NCBI GenBank assembly: GCA_050084515.1
Contig: CM114272.1
Span: 22,258,001-22,322,000 of the forward strand
DNA from: Blasia pusilla
Lineage: Eukaryota > Marchantiophyta > Marchantiopsida > Blasiales
Direction: 5' to 3'
DNA: 64,000 nt
Of the stretch, positions 45,453 to 55,081 are shown one piece after another; positions within the stretch are counted from its first letter, which is position 1; each line of letters opens with the position of its first letter. The position numbers were made by a program, and so were the translations under genes. A model generated the notes under the pieces. It was not told where the DNA came from and made no database searches. It worked only from the letters and a program-made list of their open reading frames with translations.

Positions 45453-48275
45453 ATGGTTCAGGAGCAAGACTATGTCCAGGTCAATATTGCACATCAAAAA
45501 TCTCTACGCCTTTCGGCGGATTTGTCTCCTACCACACTTATAAAATATAAAAGACTACTGTTTGAGTATTTGGATGTCTTTGGATACTCTATGGATGAAA
45601 TGAGAGGCATTCCCGCACAATATGGTGAACACCGAATTGATCTTAAAGAAGGCGCGGTCCCGGTGCGAATGCGACAATATCGACTGAATCCAAAGTACTC
45701 ATTGTTAGTCAAGGACGAGATCGATCAGCGTCTCGAGGCTGAAATAATCTATCAAGTGTTAAGCAGCGAGTGGGTGTCGCCCATCGTAATTGTGCCTAAA
45801 AAACAAACGGGCAAAATCCGAGTGTGCCAGGACTATCGGAAATTAAATGCGGCCACCTTAAAAGACCACCATCCTCTACCTTTCACCGACAGTATTTTGG
45901 ATAAAGTGGCCGGGCACGAGCGTTATACCTTTTTGGACGGGTATTCGGGGTACAACCAGGTATCCATAAGAGAAAAGGATCGTCCCCTCACAACGTTCAC
46001 GACAGACTGTGGAACTTTCGCATATCACGTAATGCCTTTTGGGTTGTGCAATGCCCCAGCTACCTTCCAACGGATGATGATATCCATCTTCCAGGAGTAT
46101 CTCTGGAAGTTTGTCGAAATCTTTTTAGACGATTTTTGTATCTTTAGCACGGAGGCCGAACATCTTGAAAAGTTGGAGTTAACACTCGCACGTTGTCGCG
46201 AAGTGCATTTGTCCCTTCATCCGGACAAATCCTATATCGTTATGAAACAAGGAATTCTGCTGGGACACCGAGTGTCGGCGCAAGGAATTAAGGTCGACAA
46301 GGCCAAGGTGGATATTATCGTTGCATTGGAACCACCCACTAATCTCCGGGAATTGAGAGGATTCTTGGGACATGTTGGGTATTATCGACGGTTCATTAAA
46401 GATTACGCGGTAAAAGCAGGCGCTCTTACTGCATTACTTAATAAGACCACCGAATGGGAGTGTACACCAGCGTGCCAAGTGGCATTCGACACCTTAAAAG
46501 ACGCATTGCAGAAGGCTCTTGTACTTCGGTCCCCCGATTGGACCAAACCCTTCCACGTGTATGTAGACACGTCCTCATTTGCCATTGGAGTAGTGCTCAA
46601 CCAATTGGATGAGCACAAACATGATTTTCCAATTTACTACGCCGGCCGACAATTGTCGGCGGCAGAGCAAAAATATACGACTACCGAACGAGAGGCGTTA
46701 GGCATGGTCTTCTCGTGTAAAAATTTCCGACACTATTTCTTAGGGTATGAATTTGTCTTTCATGTGGATCATTTTGCACTCAGACCCTTAATGGTGAAAG
46801 CCGACCTGTCAGGACGCATTGCACGGTGGATCTTGTTGCTACAAGAATTTACATTCGATGTTGTGACCCGTGCCAGCAAGGTGCATACCAATGCCAATTT
46901 TCTTTCCCGATTGAGGATGACTAACGCGGACCTCACCCAATCTGTCGATGATACCTTTCCCGATGAAGATCTGTTCCAGATAACAGAGGAACGGTTGAGC
47001 CAGTCGTTGTATGCGGATATTCTGCGTTTTCTAATGACTCTGCGACTTCCTGCCCCGATGACAGCGGAAGAACGCGCAGTTTTTTTACATTGGATAGGCC
47101 CTTATGAGCTTTGTCAAGGGGTCTTATTCAAATTAGGTGCTGATGAAGAGCATCGAAGATGCTTGGAAGCTGAAGAGGTTCCCCAGGTCATCAGAGCTCT
47201 GCATATGGCTGATTCCGGTGGACACTATGCGGTAAAAAATACCGTGAAGAAAATTTTGGCCGCACGATATTGGTGGCCGACTATGTATAAAGACGTAGGT
47301 AATTTTATTCGGAGTTGTGATGCCTGTCAAAGGGCAGGTCGACCCACAGCGACTACGCGGTGGCCTTTGGTCCCCATCATGCCCCTAGCTCCTTTTGAAA
47401 AATGGGGCATTGACTTTGTAGGCCCTATCTCCCCGGCCACTCGCCAAACCCGGCGGAAGAATATTCTTATCGCCACGGACTATTGTACTAAGATGGTTGA
47501 AGCAGTAGCCACGCGGAAAGATGACAGTGAAACAGTGGCTAAGTTTTTGTACGAGATGATTTTCACGCATTATGGCTGTCCGTTGGAACTAGTCAGTGAC
47601 CGGGGGACGCACTTCCTGATTCAGACTATTGAGTCTCTCACTTCCCACTTTCTCATTAAGCATCGGAAAAACACTCCCTACAACCCAAAAGCCAACGGGT
47701 TGACGGAAAAATCGAACGGCCTCATTTTCCGAATATTGAATCGATTAACGGTAACCTATTCCTATGATTGGGACACAAAAATTGCCCCAGCATTATGGGC
47801 GTACCGAACAGCTGAGAAGGTGACAACAAACTATACCCCGTTCTTCCTGACTTATGGCGTACATCCCTTAACACCTATTCAATGGGCGTTGCCCACTTAT
47901 CGGGTATTGGAGGGCACAAGAACGGAAGTCTGGACGGTTATCGAACACGGGAATGAGACTCTAGTGGAGTTGGAAGAAGCACGCATGCTCGCGTTACGAT
48001 GGACAGCCCAAGTGCAAAAAGAACGTAAGAAACGTTACGATCGACATCTACGGCCACAATCTATCAATGTTGGCGACTTAGTGCTACTGTATGATAACCG
48101 GCGACTAAAGTTCCCCGGAAAATTAAAATTAAATTGGATGGGACCCTACCGGGTATTGGCCATCTATGATAATGGATCCCTCCAATTAGAAACCTTACAG
48201 GGAGAATCCCTGCCCACGCGAGTCAATGGAATGCATGTGCGCCGGTATTATGAGCCCGAACCTGAGGATGACTGA
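45453..48275 (+). CDS. Pol: reverse transcriptase, RNase H and integrase (940 aa, intact frame)
   Basis: Reverse transcriptase covers about residues 80-260, with 'RVCQDYRKLN', LDGYSGY (catalytic Asp162), 'MPFGLCNAPATFQRMM' and FLDD at 224-227, where most Ty3/gypsy elements have YxDD. RNase H follows with Asp372 ('YVDTSS'), Glu412 ('TEREAL') and Asp439 ('HVDHFAL'). The last acidic site appears as Asn482 in 'ANFLSR', a possible loss. Integrase has a zinc region H584, H591, C622, C625 and DDE residues Asp654 ('GIDFVGP'), Asp716 ('SDRGTHF') and Glu752 ('NGLTEKSNG'). The C-terminus reads 'GPYRVLAIYDNG' and 'MHVRRYYEPEPE', with no chromodomain. The frame is open upstream to about 45125, so the annotated Met is only the first ATG; the natural product was probably a Gag-Pol fusion. 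Confidence 0.95.
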   Translation: MVQEQDYVQVNIAHQKSLRLSADLSPTTLIKYKRLLFEYLDVFGYSMDEMRGIPAQYGEHRIDLKEGAVPVRMRQYRLNPKYSLLVKDEIDQRLEAEIIYQVLSSEWVSPIVIVPKKQTGKIRVCQDYRKLNAATLKDHHPLPFTDSILDKVAGHERYTFLDGYSGYNQVSIREKDRPLTTFTTDCGTFAYHVMPFGLCNAPATFQRMMISIFQEYLWKFVEIFLDDFCIFSTEAEHLEKLELTLARCREVHLSLHPDKSYIVMKQGILLGHRVSAQGIKVDKAKVDIIVALEPPTNLRELRGFLGHVGYYRRFIKDYAVKAGALTALLNKTTEWECTPACQVAFDTLKDALQKALVLRSPDWTKPFHVYVDTSSFAIGVVLNQLDEHKHDFPIYYAGRQLSAAEQKYTTTEREALGMVFSCKNFRHYFLGYEFVFHVDHFALRPLMVKADLSGRIARWILLLQEFTFDVVTRASKVHTNANFLSRLRMTNADLTQSVDDTFPDEDLFQITEERLSQSLYADILRFLMTLRLPAPMTAEERAVFLHWIGPYELCQGVLFKLGADEEHRRCLEAEEVPQVIRALHMADSGGHYAVKNTVKKILAARYWWPTMYKDVGNFIRSCDACQRAGRPTATTRWPLVPIMPLAPFEKWGIDFVGPISPATRQTRRKNILIATDYCTKMVEAVATRKDDSETVAKFLYEMIFTHYGCPLELVSDRGTHFLIQTIESLTSHFLIKHRKNTPYNPKANGLTEKSNGLIFRILNRLTVTYSYDWDTKIAPALWAYRTAEKVTTNYTPFFLTYGVHPLTPIQWALPTYRVLEGTRTEVWTVIEHGNETLVELEEARMLALRWTAQVQKERKKRYDRHLRPQSINVGDLVLLYDNRRLKFPGKLKLNWMGPYRVLAIYDNGSLQLETLQGESLPTRVNGMHVRRYYEPEPEDD

Positions 48276-48305
48276 AACATGAGGAAGGGGGTAGGCGAAC
48301 GCCCC

Positions 48306-48430
48306 GTGCTTCGCGAAGTCAAGAAGCACCGAAGTTCAAGATAGACCGTGCTTCGCGAAGTAGCGAAGCACCGAGGTTCCAGACAGCCCATGCTTCGCGA
48401 AGCAGCGAAGCGCAGGAAGATAGGAAGGGG
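48306..48430 (+). repeat. 42-bp tandem repeat with TTCGCGAA palindrome
   Basis: Units start at 48306, 48348 and 48390, each opening with '(g/a)tgcttcgcgaag'. The first two are full 42-bp copies with a few differences; the third diverges after about 25 bp. The array lies between Pol and the extra ORF and explains the long open frames on the minus strand here. Confidence 0.8.
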
Positions 48431-48549
48431 AAGCGTGGCGAAGCCGCGAAGCGCCCACTTTCTTGTAACAGCCCCGGCGCCACGACCAAGAACGGACAGG
48501 GGGGGAGCGGACTATAAGAGCAGTCAGGCTTACCCAAGCGGGTATTTTC

Positions 48550-50458
48550 ATGGACGGGATCACCATGAAGTTGCGTAGCAGGCCAAAGCGCGGTGTCCAT
48601 CGAGATCGACCTAGCAACATGCCTCGCGAAGACGCCACACCCATTCTGCGAAGCGCGGCGATGCCGACGGTCAAGCTGACACCGGAGCTGATCGAAGCGC
48701 TGGAGGAGCGATCGTTGGCAACTTTCTTTCAAGCCAACTGGACTCTAACATCCAGAGAACTCTGGCGAAGCCGCTCGCGTCTGCGATCGCCGATTTGAAA
48801 GAAGGGTCTTGATATCGAGCTCCCCAACATCGACGGGCGGACAACCGAGAGCAACTTATATGCTCCCGGCTGCGCCAGAGTACGAATATGACACGGAATT
48901 GCTCGTCAAACATGAAGATCTTTTAGCACTCGGCTGTGTCACGTCTGAGCGCCTGGGCAGGAACGGCTACAAGGCTTCGTCACTCTCTCCGCCCGTCTTT
49001 GGTCAATTTTGCAAACATCTGATGACCCTGTTTTATCCCGCTCGTTCTTACTATCTATCGAACAAGATCTTGAAGATGTGCTACATCATCTGGAATCAAC
49101 ACCTCGACCCCGAAGCCCCAGGAGTCGACTTTGCTGCGTTTGTGGACGGGCACATACGAGGAATGGTGGACGTGCTTCATCCAAGCACGAAGTCCTTCCT
49201 CTCTCCTTTCTTGATTCACCTTTACATTCACAAGCAGGAATTGACCGCAGAGGAGGCGTTAGATTGGACGCAAGTGACCCCCGTCCGACTACCACGGAAA
49301 GGCGCAACTAGTACCAGGGGTAGCCGCGAAGTCACCCCGCCCTCTGAAGCACCTCAACAACATCCGCACACTTCGGCTTTGAAGAAAGACGAAGCTATCA
49401 ACGAAATGCCTCGGCCAAAGCGAGGCCGGGTCAATTTTGAATCACCCCCGGACCCAGAGCCTGTCATGTAGGAGGATTCCGACGAGACCCCGCGGGCAAG
49501 GGATCATCAACCTACGCTTCGTCTCATGTCGCAGACAACAGACGACATGATGTGGTTCTTGCAATTGGCAGTTCCCGTCATGAACCAACTCCAGCGGATT
49601 CTTCAACTCGAGGATACGGCGTCCGTGGACGATTATTTAGAAGGCTTGCACGACCTCAACTGCAGAGCCCAAGCTTCGTCAGACCACGAAGTACAGCGTC
49701 GAGTTGCAGAAACGAATCTGCAAATACGGAATCAGGAACTCGAAGAAACGCAGACCACGCTTCGAAAAACTCAGAGCGACTTGGTCCAGTGTCAGTACGA
49801 AGCACGGAATGCACGCCAATGGGAAAGTCTGGCGCTTAACCTCGAATGTGGGGCGGATCAGTTAGTTTCGCAGATCAAGGAGGCTTCGCACCTCATCAAC
49901 AAGTATCGACAACAGATACAGCAGGTTCACACCGAATTCAAGAAGTTATCGATCTAGCATGCCGAGTCTTCGAAGCTGCTTCAAGAACATCAAGAAGCGA
50001 ACAAAGATTTACTGGCACAGTGGACGGAGGCTACCGGGAGGATCGCAGTCTTGGAGGCAGAGCAGAAGCTACTCAACGAAGCCCAGATGGACCCGGACGA
50101 TGTCAAAGAACTGGTCGATGAAGCAACCAAGAACTTCGAAGAGCAGATGAACGAGGAAATCGACTACATCAACAAACATTGGAAGCGCCAATTCGACAAT
50201 CATACTAAATCTCTTCCAGACGTAGTACCCACTCTTTCCATTACTCTTGAAGAATTACCAGCATTCACTCCATGTGATGTCTTAGTCCAGAATGAAGTCC
50301 TCGGGAGTCACTTAGTTGTTAACAAGTCGCGAGAAAGAATGCGCAATCATACCCCTAACATTATCAACAAACCTTCTACGATTCATGGCCGTTTGGTGCC
50401 TAACCCTGAATTTGATAGTTTAGACGATACATTTATGGAGATAGCAGATACATCATGA
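48550..50458 (+). pseudogene. Extra ORF between Pol and 3' LTR (unknown function, coiled coil, two in-frame stops)
   Basis: From 48809 to 50458 a single frame of about 550 codons is interrupted only by TAG at 49469-49471 and TAG at 49955-49957. An upstream frame (48550-48798) with 'VKLTPELIEALEERSLATFF' is probably its N-terminus, separated by one or more frameshifts near 48750-48810. The first part has 'VFGQFCKHLMTLFYPARSYY' and 'FLSPFLIHLYIHKQEL', helical and mixed-hydrophobic. The middle is rich in Gln, Glu and Arg ('NLQIRNQELEETQTTLRKTQ') and continues after the second stop ('LLQEHQEANKDLLAQ'), typical of a long coiled coil. I recognise no enzyme and no clear signal peptide or membrane anchor. 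Extra ORFs at this position occur in Athila-type and some other plant elements; whether this is homologous is unknown. Confidence 0.7.
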
Positions 50459-50484
50459 AGTGTTTGCCGGGGCGGCTCACATTT

Positions 50485-50495
50485 GAGGGAGGGGG
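50485..50495 (+). other. Polypurine tract
   Basis: 'gagggaggggg' ends 2 nt before the 3' LTR, the expected place for plus-strand priming. Confidence 0.8.
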
Positions 50496-50497
50496 TA

Positions 50498-50779
50498 TGT
50501 GATACCCACAATTTTGTAATCTTGAAGAATATATCTTTTTATTCAACGAAGACTCTTGTATATTATGATTTTGATTATGATTATCTATTATTATGAAGAG
50601 GAAAATATAGGTACTAAGAAGGATCGAAAGCTGATACTGGAATACTACAATTGAATTACATGATCAATTACACTTTTACATCATAATCATCACTTTATAC
50701 TCTCTTTTCATCCAACAATGATCCTCTTGGGGATCGAACTCTACAATTGACTGTAAATAAGAAACACTTAGACATTACA
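50498..50779 (+). repeat. 3' LTR (282 bp)
   Basis: Same length and ends as the 5' LTR, with 7 substitutions (6 transitions, 1 transversion) by eye. It is followed by the GTTTA duplication. Confidence 0.97.
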
Positions 50780-50846
50780 GTTTAGGGTTAATATTCTTAT
50801 ATTAAAGTTTAGATTTTGATGATCTTAGGAATCAACTTTTGATTGA

Positions 50847-51640
50847 TGTCACATTTGAGTAGCCGGTAGGCTGAGATCTATCGTGGATAGGGCGTAGGAG
50901 CCAGCAGACTATCTTGAGTGTAACTTTGTTCCACGGTGTCGGATGAGGTTGAGGATAGGTCCATTGTGTCAGGAACGTCGTTTCTCGCAACTTTCATGTT
51001 GAGGACTTTCACAACCGGGTGACTTGTTGACCAGGTCACCCGCCCCTCGTAACCTGTGCGCGCAGGTTACCAAGGGGATGGCTATTTTTAGGGGAAGAGC
51101 CTTTTGGCTCTTCCCAATCCTATATAAGAGAGGAAGATGGCTTTCCTAAGCCATCTTTCTCATGCTGGGCCGTTGGAGCACCTCTCTTGTATGTGTGTGA
51201 GATAGGACTAGGGTGCTAGAGTTTGGATTCCTTGATAGCACAGGGTGGACCAGGCTCGATATGCCGATGTAGATTGAGGAGTGGAGTTTTAGGTCCGGTG
51301 TGCCGTTTTTACTACTTTTTATTTTTACATGAGAAAGATGTCAAGGGGCTGGTGGGAATTCGTTGTTTTCAGGTAGGCAAGCGAGTTGCCTTGGTTGGGA
51401 GCCCAGGAGACGCGTGTGTTGCGGGTGTTAGCCATTTTTCTATTCGGAAGGCCGTGGGCGGAAGCGCTCTCCATTTTTCTCAGATTTTTCTGGTGCAGAT
51501 TGTCGAAGGAGACCAACAGGGTGTAACGGGAAGTACGCATCCTCGGGAATCGGCAAGAGTGTTGGGAAATAGAGAGAAACTAGTTTTTTAGGGCTTGCAG
51601 CCGCCGGGGGGCTGTTAAGTAAGGCGGTTAGGTCAGAACC
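50847..51640 (+). repeat. LTR-like region with TATA box and hairpin cluster
   Basis: Starts 'tgtcacat', as do LTR copies A and C read on the minus strand, and shares short words with them ('gaggttgaggat', and an inverted 'aacctg...caggtt' pair). The right end is not defined. The long frame at 51223-51591 has no recognised domain. Confidence 0.5.
51016..51157 (+). promoter_or_regulatory. TATA box within a cluster of four perfect hairpins
   Basis: Perfect inverted repeats occur at 51016-51042 (CGGGTGAC/GTCACCCG), 51049-51070 (GTAACCTG/CAGGTTAC), 51092-51115 (GGGAAGAGCC/GGCTCTTCCC) and 51134-51157 (AAGATGGCTT/AAGCCATCTT). 'tatataag' (51121-51128) lies between the third and fourth. A transcript started about 30 bp downstream of the TATA box would begin in or just after the fourth hairpin. 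Confidence 0.6.
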
Positions 51641-52897
51641 GCCTAGCTGATACGTACGTACACGGCCAAGGTAGGAGTACAGGCTAGAGTGTGGGCGATT
51701 TTGGGTAGGTCATGGGGAGAATTGGGTGCAACCGCACGTAGTCAAGTCGTACAAAGGGTTGCACCCACATTGGGCCACGTGCCCATATAGGGTCACGGCT
51801 CCATAGGGAGCCGCATAGGTGTAGCTAGAGGAACAAGGCCGCATCAGGCAGTAGGCGCGCAGGGGTCCGGAAGGAGTGAAGTGGGGAGCCGCGCAGCCTG
51901 AACGAAGGAAGGAAGGAGGTACGGGAGGAGCCATTATGGCTCCTAGATAGCGGGGGTAGGGGCCATTATGGGCCCAAAATAGCTCGAATGCAGTTAGGGG
52001 AGGGCTGACCGCGTGAGGAGCCAAGCAGCTGCATAGCGCAGCGTGCCCAAAGGAGAGTCGAATGGGGTTTAGGGTCTGAACAAGGCCGGCCTGATAGGGC
52101 CACGGGTCTTCAGCAGGAGTGAAGGGAGGGAGAGCCCTCCATAGGGACTCGTGTGCAAGAGGTGAAGGAAACCACACAAGGTGAGGACGCTTGGCTAGCA
52201 AAGAACGGGGTTGGAATTAATGAAGATAAGTACGTGGTGATTAACGGGGTAGCCACGTACACGTGGAGACTAGGTGGTTTGGCTACGTGGTAAGATGTTG
52301 ACGTGGTGAGAGGGACATATGGTTGCTGGGCTTACCACGTAGAGACCAGACGTGGAGTTAGGAGAAAAGAACTTGGTGGGGCAGGAGTTACATGGTTGGG
52401 CGGATGTGGTTTATCTCAGGGGGTTATCGAGTTCAAAGAATTGATGTTACACTCATGTCGTTACGACTACAATCGAGATGGTTGTTTACACAAACAGTTT
52501 GCGTGGGAGAGTTGACGATGGAGTGTCCGTGCGCATTATGCTGACGGGTTGTTTGCATCTGTTGACGGGAGGATCGACGTGTTGGTTGAGGAGAGTGTTG
52601 TGTTTCGGAGGTTGTCATACCACATGGAGGAGTGAGTGTTGACGGTACGTAGGTTGGAGGGCGTGATCATGTTACCCATTCGAGTTCCTTTCCCCGCACT
52701 TGTCATGTATGATTGAGAGTGCTGGGTATCGGGTAGTAGCTGGTGCTAGGTGGGTGCAGTGATGGTGATGAGTGTAGATTCTTTTAATGTGTAGCATGTT
52801 GGTGGATATATGGCGGCTTCCACGTAGGGGTCGCATGTATTACCCGAGAGTGTCACTAGGTTAGGTAAGTCAGTTGGGAGGCTCATGGTGAGCCTGA
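51641..52897 (+). other. Leader of the deleted element, no gene recognised
   Basis: Contains repeated words such as 'tacgtggt' and 'accacgtag' around 52230-52360 and 'gggccattatggg' around 51960. The minus-strand frame 52201-51710 (163 codons) shows no domain and is probably chance. Confidence 0.4.
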
Positions 52898-54303
52898 GTG
52901 TTGAGTGTTTACCGAGGGATTACCAGTGAGGAGCTACCTCGACATCCATCCGTGGCTGGATCGTTATCACTAGACATTGGGTCTGGTGACGAGATCGTAG
53001 ACGGAGGTAGTATCACTTGGCTGGAGATGGACGACATGGGCCATCGGGACGTGCGTCATTTTTCGGGTGCAGTGGACATCATAGACTTAGATGATTTTAT
53101 CTAAGAGTTCGACACATAGTGCGACTTCCAAGAGATACGGGCCCTGAAACGGTTCAACCCTTTCATGTCATAGAAGGGGTTGTTCTAGCACTCCGATGGA
53201 TGACTACATGGAGTTTTGATCACTATATTCAGTAGAGATCGATGCCTAGATGATGTATTGGGCTCCAGGGTATGTGTCCACTAGTGGTTGCGAGGCATAT
53301 GATGGGATTGTGAGAGGAGAGAGACCCACACCATCAGCCCGGAGACTAGATGGAGAGGAGGGTAGTGAGACACGCGATGTGGCAGAGACCTCTGGTGGTA
53401 GAGGGCCACCCAACTTTAGCCCCATAGTGGAGTTCTTCCTAGAGTTGGGGAAGAGCTACCAGGGCGTACGCACGGACAAGCTGAAGCGTCTACAGGATTT
53501 TCAGCGACGATCGGGTGAGAGCCTGAGAGAGGCATTCACGCAAATGAGGAGGTTGATCATTGCTACGTATGGAGTGAATGAGACGCAGTCAGTCTAGTAT
53601 TGGTACGGAGTTTTGGACCGAGAACTACGGAGGAGAGTCCGAGATGTGGTGCTGATTCACACAGCGAAGCCCACATTGAAGGTGGTCTTTGAGTTGTCTG
53701 AGCATATTGAGCTCAACTTGAGTGAGGAGCAGGTAGTGACCGCTGGATTTTCTTGAGAGTTGGCAGGTCCACGAGCGACAGTGACCCCACAGGTACCACA
53801 ACGAGCACCAGTACCACGAGAGCGGTCCGGTGTGCCTAGAGAGCAGGTCGGGTATCGTGAGCCTATGAGGCAACGACCCGTACTTACATATGTTGCCCAA
53901 TAGGGACTGATGTGGTCTTGTTGGCCATGTGGAGAGGCCCATAGGCAAAGAGACTGCCCACAGCATGGGAGAGGACCACGAGCGCCTCCGATTGCTCATG
54001 AGCCATAGAGGATGGCCCCACCACAGCACTAGTGTGACTATTGCCACATATATGGTCACACTAGGGATAGGTGTTTTGACCTTTGCCCGAGAGGCACGTC
54101 CAAAGGTAGGCCGAGTGCTTGGGGGCGGTCGTCTTGGAGGAGGTCGGGGAGTTCTTCTTGGACGTGGTGGTAGAGGACCACCACCAGCCAGAGGAGATGG
54201 AGCAGGAGCACCAGAGCCGGCACTTCTCTCACGCATCGATCAGTTGGATCAGAGGATTGTTGCCATGACGATGATGCAGCTTAGGGAAGGCACGGAGCCG
54301 TGA
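52898..54303 (+). pseudogene. Frameshifted Gag remnant with zinc knuckles
   Basis: Frames 52898-53104, 53250-53597 and 53929-54303 follow one another. Segments match the Gag of the minus-strand element: 'MDDMGHRDVRHFSGAVDIID' matches its 'MDDRGRGPHRFSGDVGTIE'. A knuckle 'CWPCGEAHRQRDC' (about 53919-53957; CX2CX3HX4C) matches 'CWSCDGAHHQRNC', and a second 'CDYCHIYGHTRDRC' follows in another frame. Stops and frame changes show decay. Confidence 0.65.
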
Positions 54304-54310
54304 GCAGCTA

Positions 54311-54868
54311 GTGTGGCTCCAACTTCTACCTCTTATCCTGACCCGAGTGAGGATCTCCCCAGTATGGGGTTTATGTGTAGTGCAACCGAGGTTGAGGCAC
54401 ACGACCTTTGAGAACTTAGCTATTGCTCAGCATAGAGATACATTGAGGTACGCGACCATTTGTGGAGGAGGTTATCATCCAGGGATTAGGAGGTTCCATC
54501 CTGGAGATTACGTGTATTTATAGCATGTGGCACCCACGACGCTAGATGTCACTACAAGGCGTACGATCCTACATGTGCGTGAGGTATTACCGACCGGAGT
54601 CCTCATGTTGGAGGGATGGGATGGTATGGTTTGGAAGGATCATGTGCACAATTGTGCGCCATGTCATCTTCCAAATGTAGACGGGACAGTGGATGCGAGC
54701 TTGACAGTGGTACTTGGAGGCTTGAGGTGTATGTTGTGCGGATCTACGAGGGTTGCAGCCACCATGTTGGTATGTGATGGTTGTTCTCGAGGGTGGCATA
54801 TGTCATGTCTGACCCCCCCTCTTGATGTAGTTCCCACGGGACGATGGATTTGTCCGAGATATATATAG
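54311..54868 (+). pseudogene. Integrase C-terminal region with PHD finger, joined to Gag by deletion
   Basis: One frame interrupted by TAG at 54521-54523. From about 54410 it matches the minus-strand element: 'FENLAIAQHRDTLRYATI', 'GDYVYL', 'APTTLDVTTRRTI', 'NCAPCHLPN'. The PHD finger (54728-54862) has C68, C71, C83, C86, H91, C94 and C109 (numbered from the Met at 54527), including 'LVCDGCSRGWHMSCLTPPL'. The last ligand is Tyr112 instead of Cys. It is otherwise better preserved than the finger at 8254-8406 and shows that the PHD finger belongs to the family. Confidence 0.85.
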
Positions 54869-55042
54869 GGTAGTAGGTCATGTCAGAGAGATGTGATATT
54901 TTCTATCTGAAGTTGGGGGGATCCAACTGCTAGCTAGGGGCGGTTGTGTGATCTCCATGTATATGTATGAGTTTATTTTTGTACATGTGTGGATCGACCC
55001 GTGTGTGGGGAAGACCGGTGTTGTGTGGTGTGGATGTGACCA

Positions 55043-55079
55043 GCGATGTATGTTGTGTAGCGATATGTATGTGCACGAC
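55043..55079 (+). repeat. Block X core (3'-UTR marker of the DNMT-PHD family)
   Basis: 37 bp starting 'gcgatgtatgttgtgtagcg' match the reverse complement of 6870-6906 with 2 mismatches and of 6223-6259 with few. The spacing after the PHD frame differs between the copies. Confidence 0.8.
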
Positions 55080-55081
55080 AT

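Larger units (their letters stand above)
41830..50779 (+). mobile_element. Complete Ty3/gypsy LTR retrotransposon, 8950 bp, with extra 3' ORF
   Basis: Two 282-bp LTRs (41830-42111 and 50498-50779) begin TG and end CA, and are flanked by the 5-bp duplication GTTTA (41825-41829 and 50780-50784). They differ at 7 of 282 positions by my count, so the insertion is fairly young. Internal order is primer site, Gag, protease, RT-RNase H-integrase, an additional ORF and a polypurine tract. There is no chromodomain. The FLDD RT site, tRNA-Asp-type primer site and extra 3' ORF recall the Athila/Tat side of Ty3/gypsy, but lineage placement needs a tree. Confidence 0.97.
50847..55081 (+). mobile_element. 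Internally deleted plus-strand relative of the DNMT-PHD retrotransposon
   Basis: It begins with an LTR-like region (TGTCAC at 50847, TATA box at 51121), then a leader, frameshifted Gag with zinc knuckles, and directly afterwards the integrase C-terminal region with a PHD finger. The 37-bp block X core (55043-55079) comes last. Protease, methyltransferase, RT, RNase H and the integrase core are missing, with the junction near 54400. Gag and PHD parts are clearly homologous to the minus-strand element at 8239-14933. I did not find a matching 3' LTR. Confidence 0.7.

Noticed and set aside
48306-48430. CRISPR-like array
   Set aside because: Units are directly adjacent tandem copies without unique spacers, inside a plant retrotransposon.
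48319-48732. 137-codon minus-strand frame with repeated peptide
   Set aside because: It results from the 42-bp tandem repeat, whose length is a multiple of three and keeps frames open. No domain or other support.
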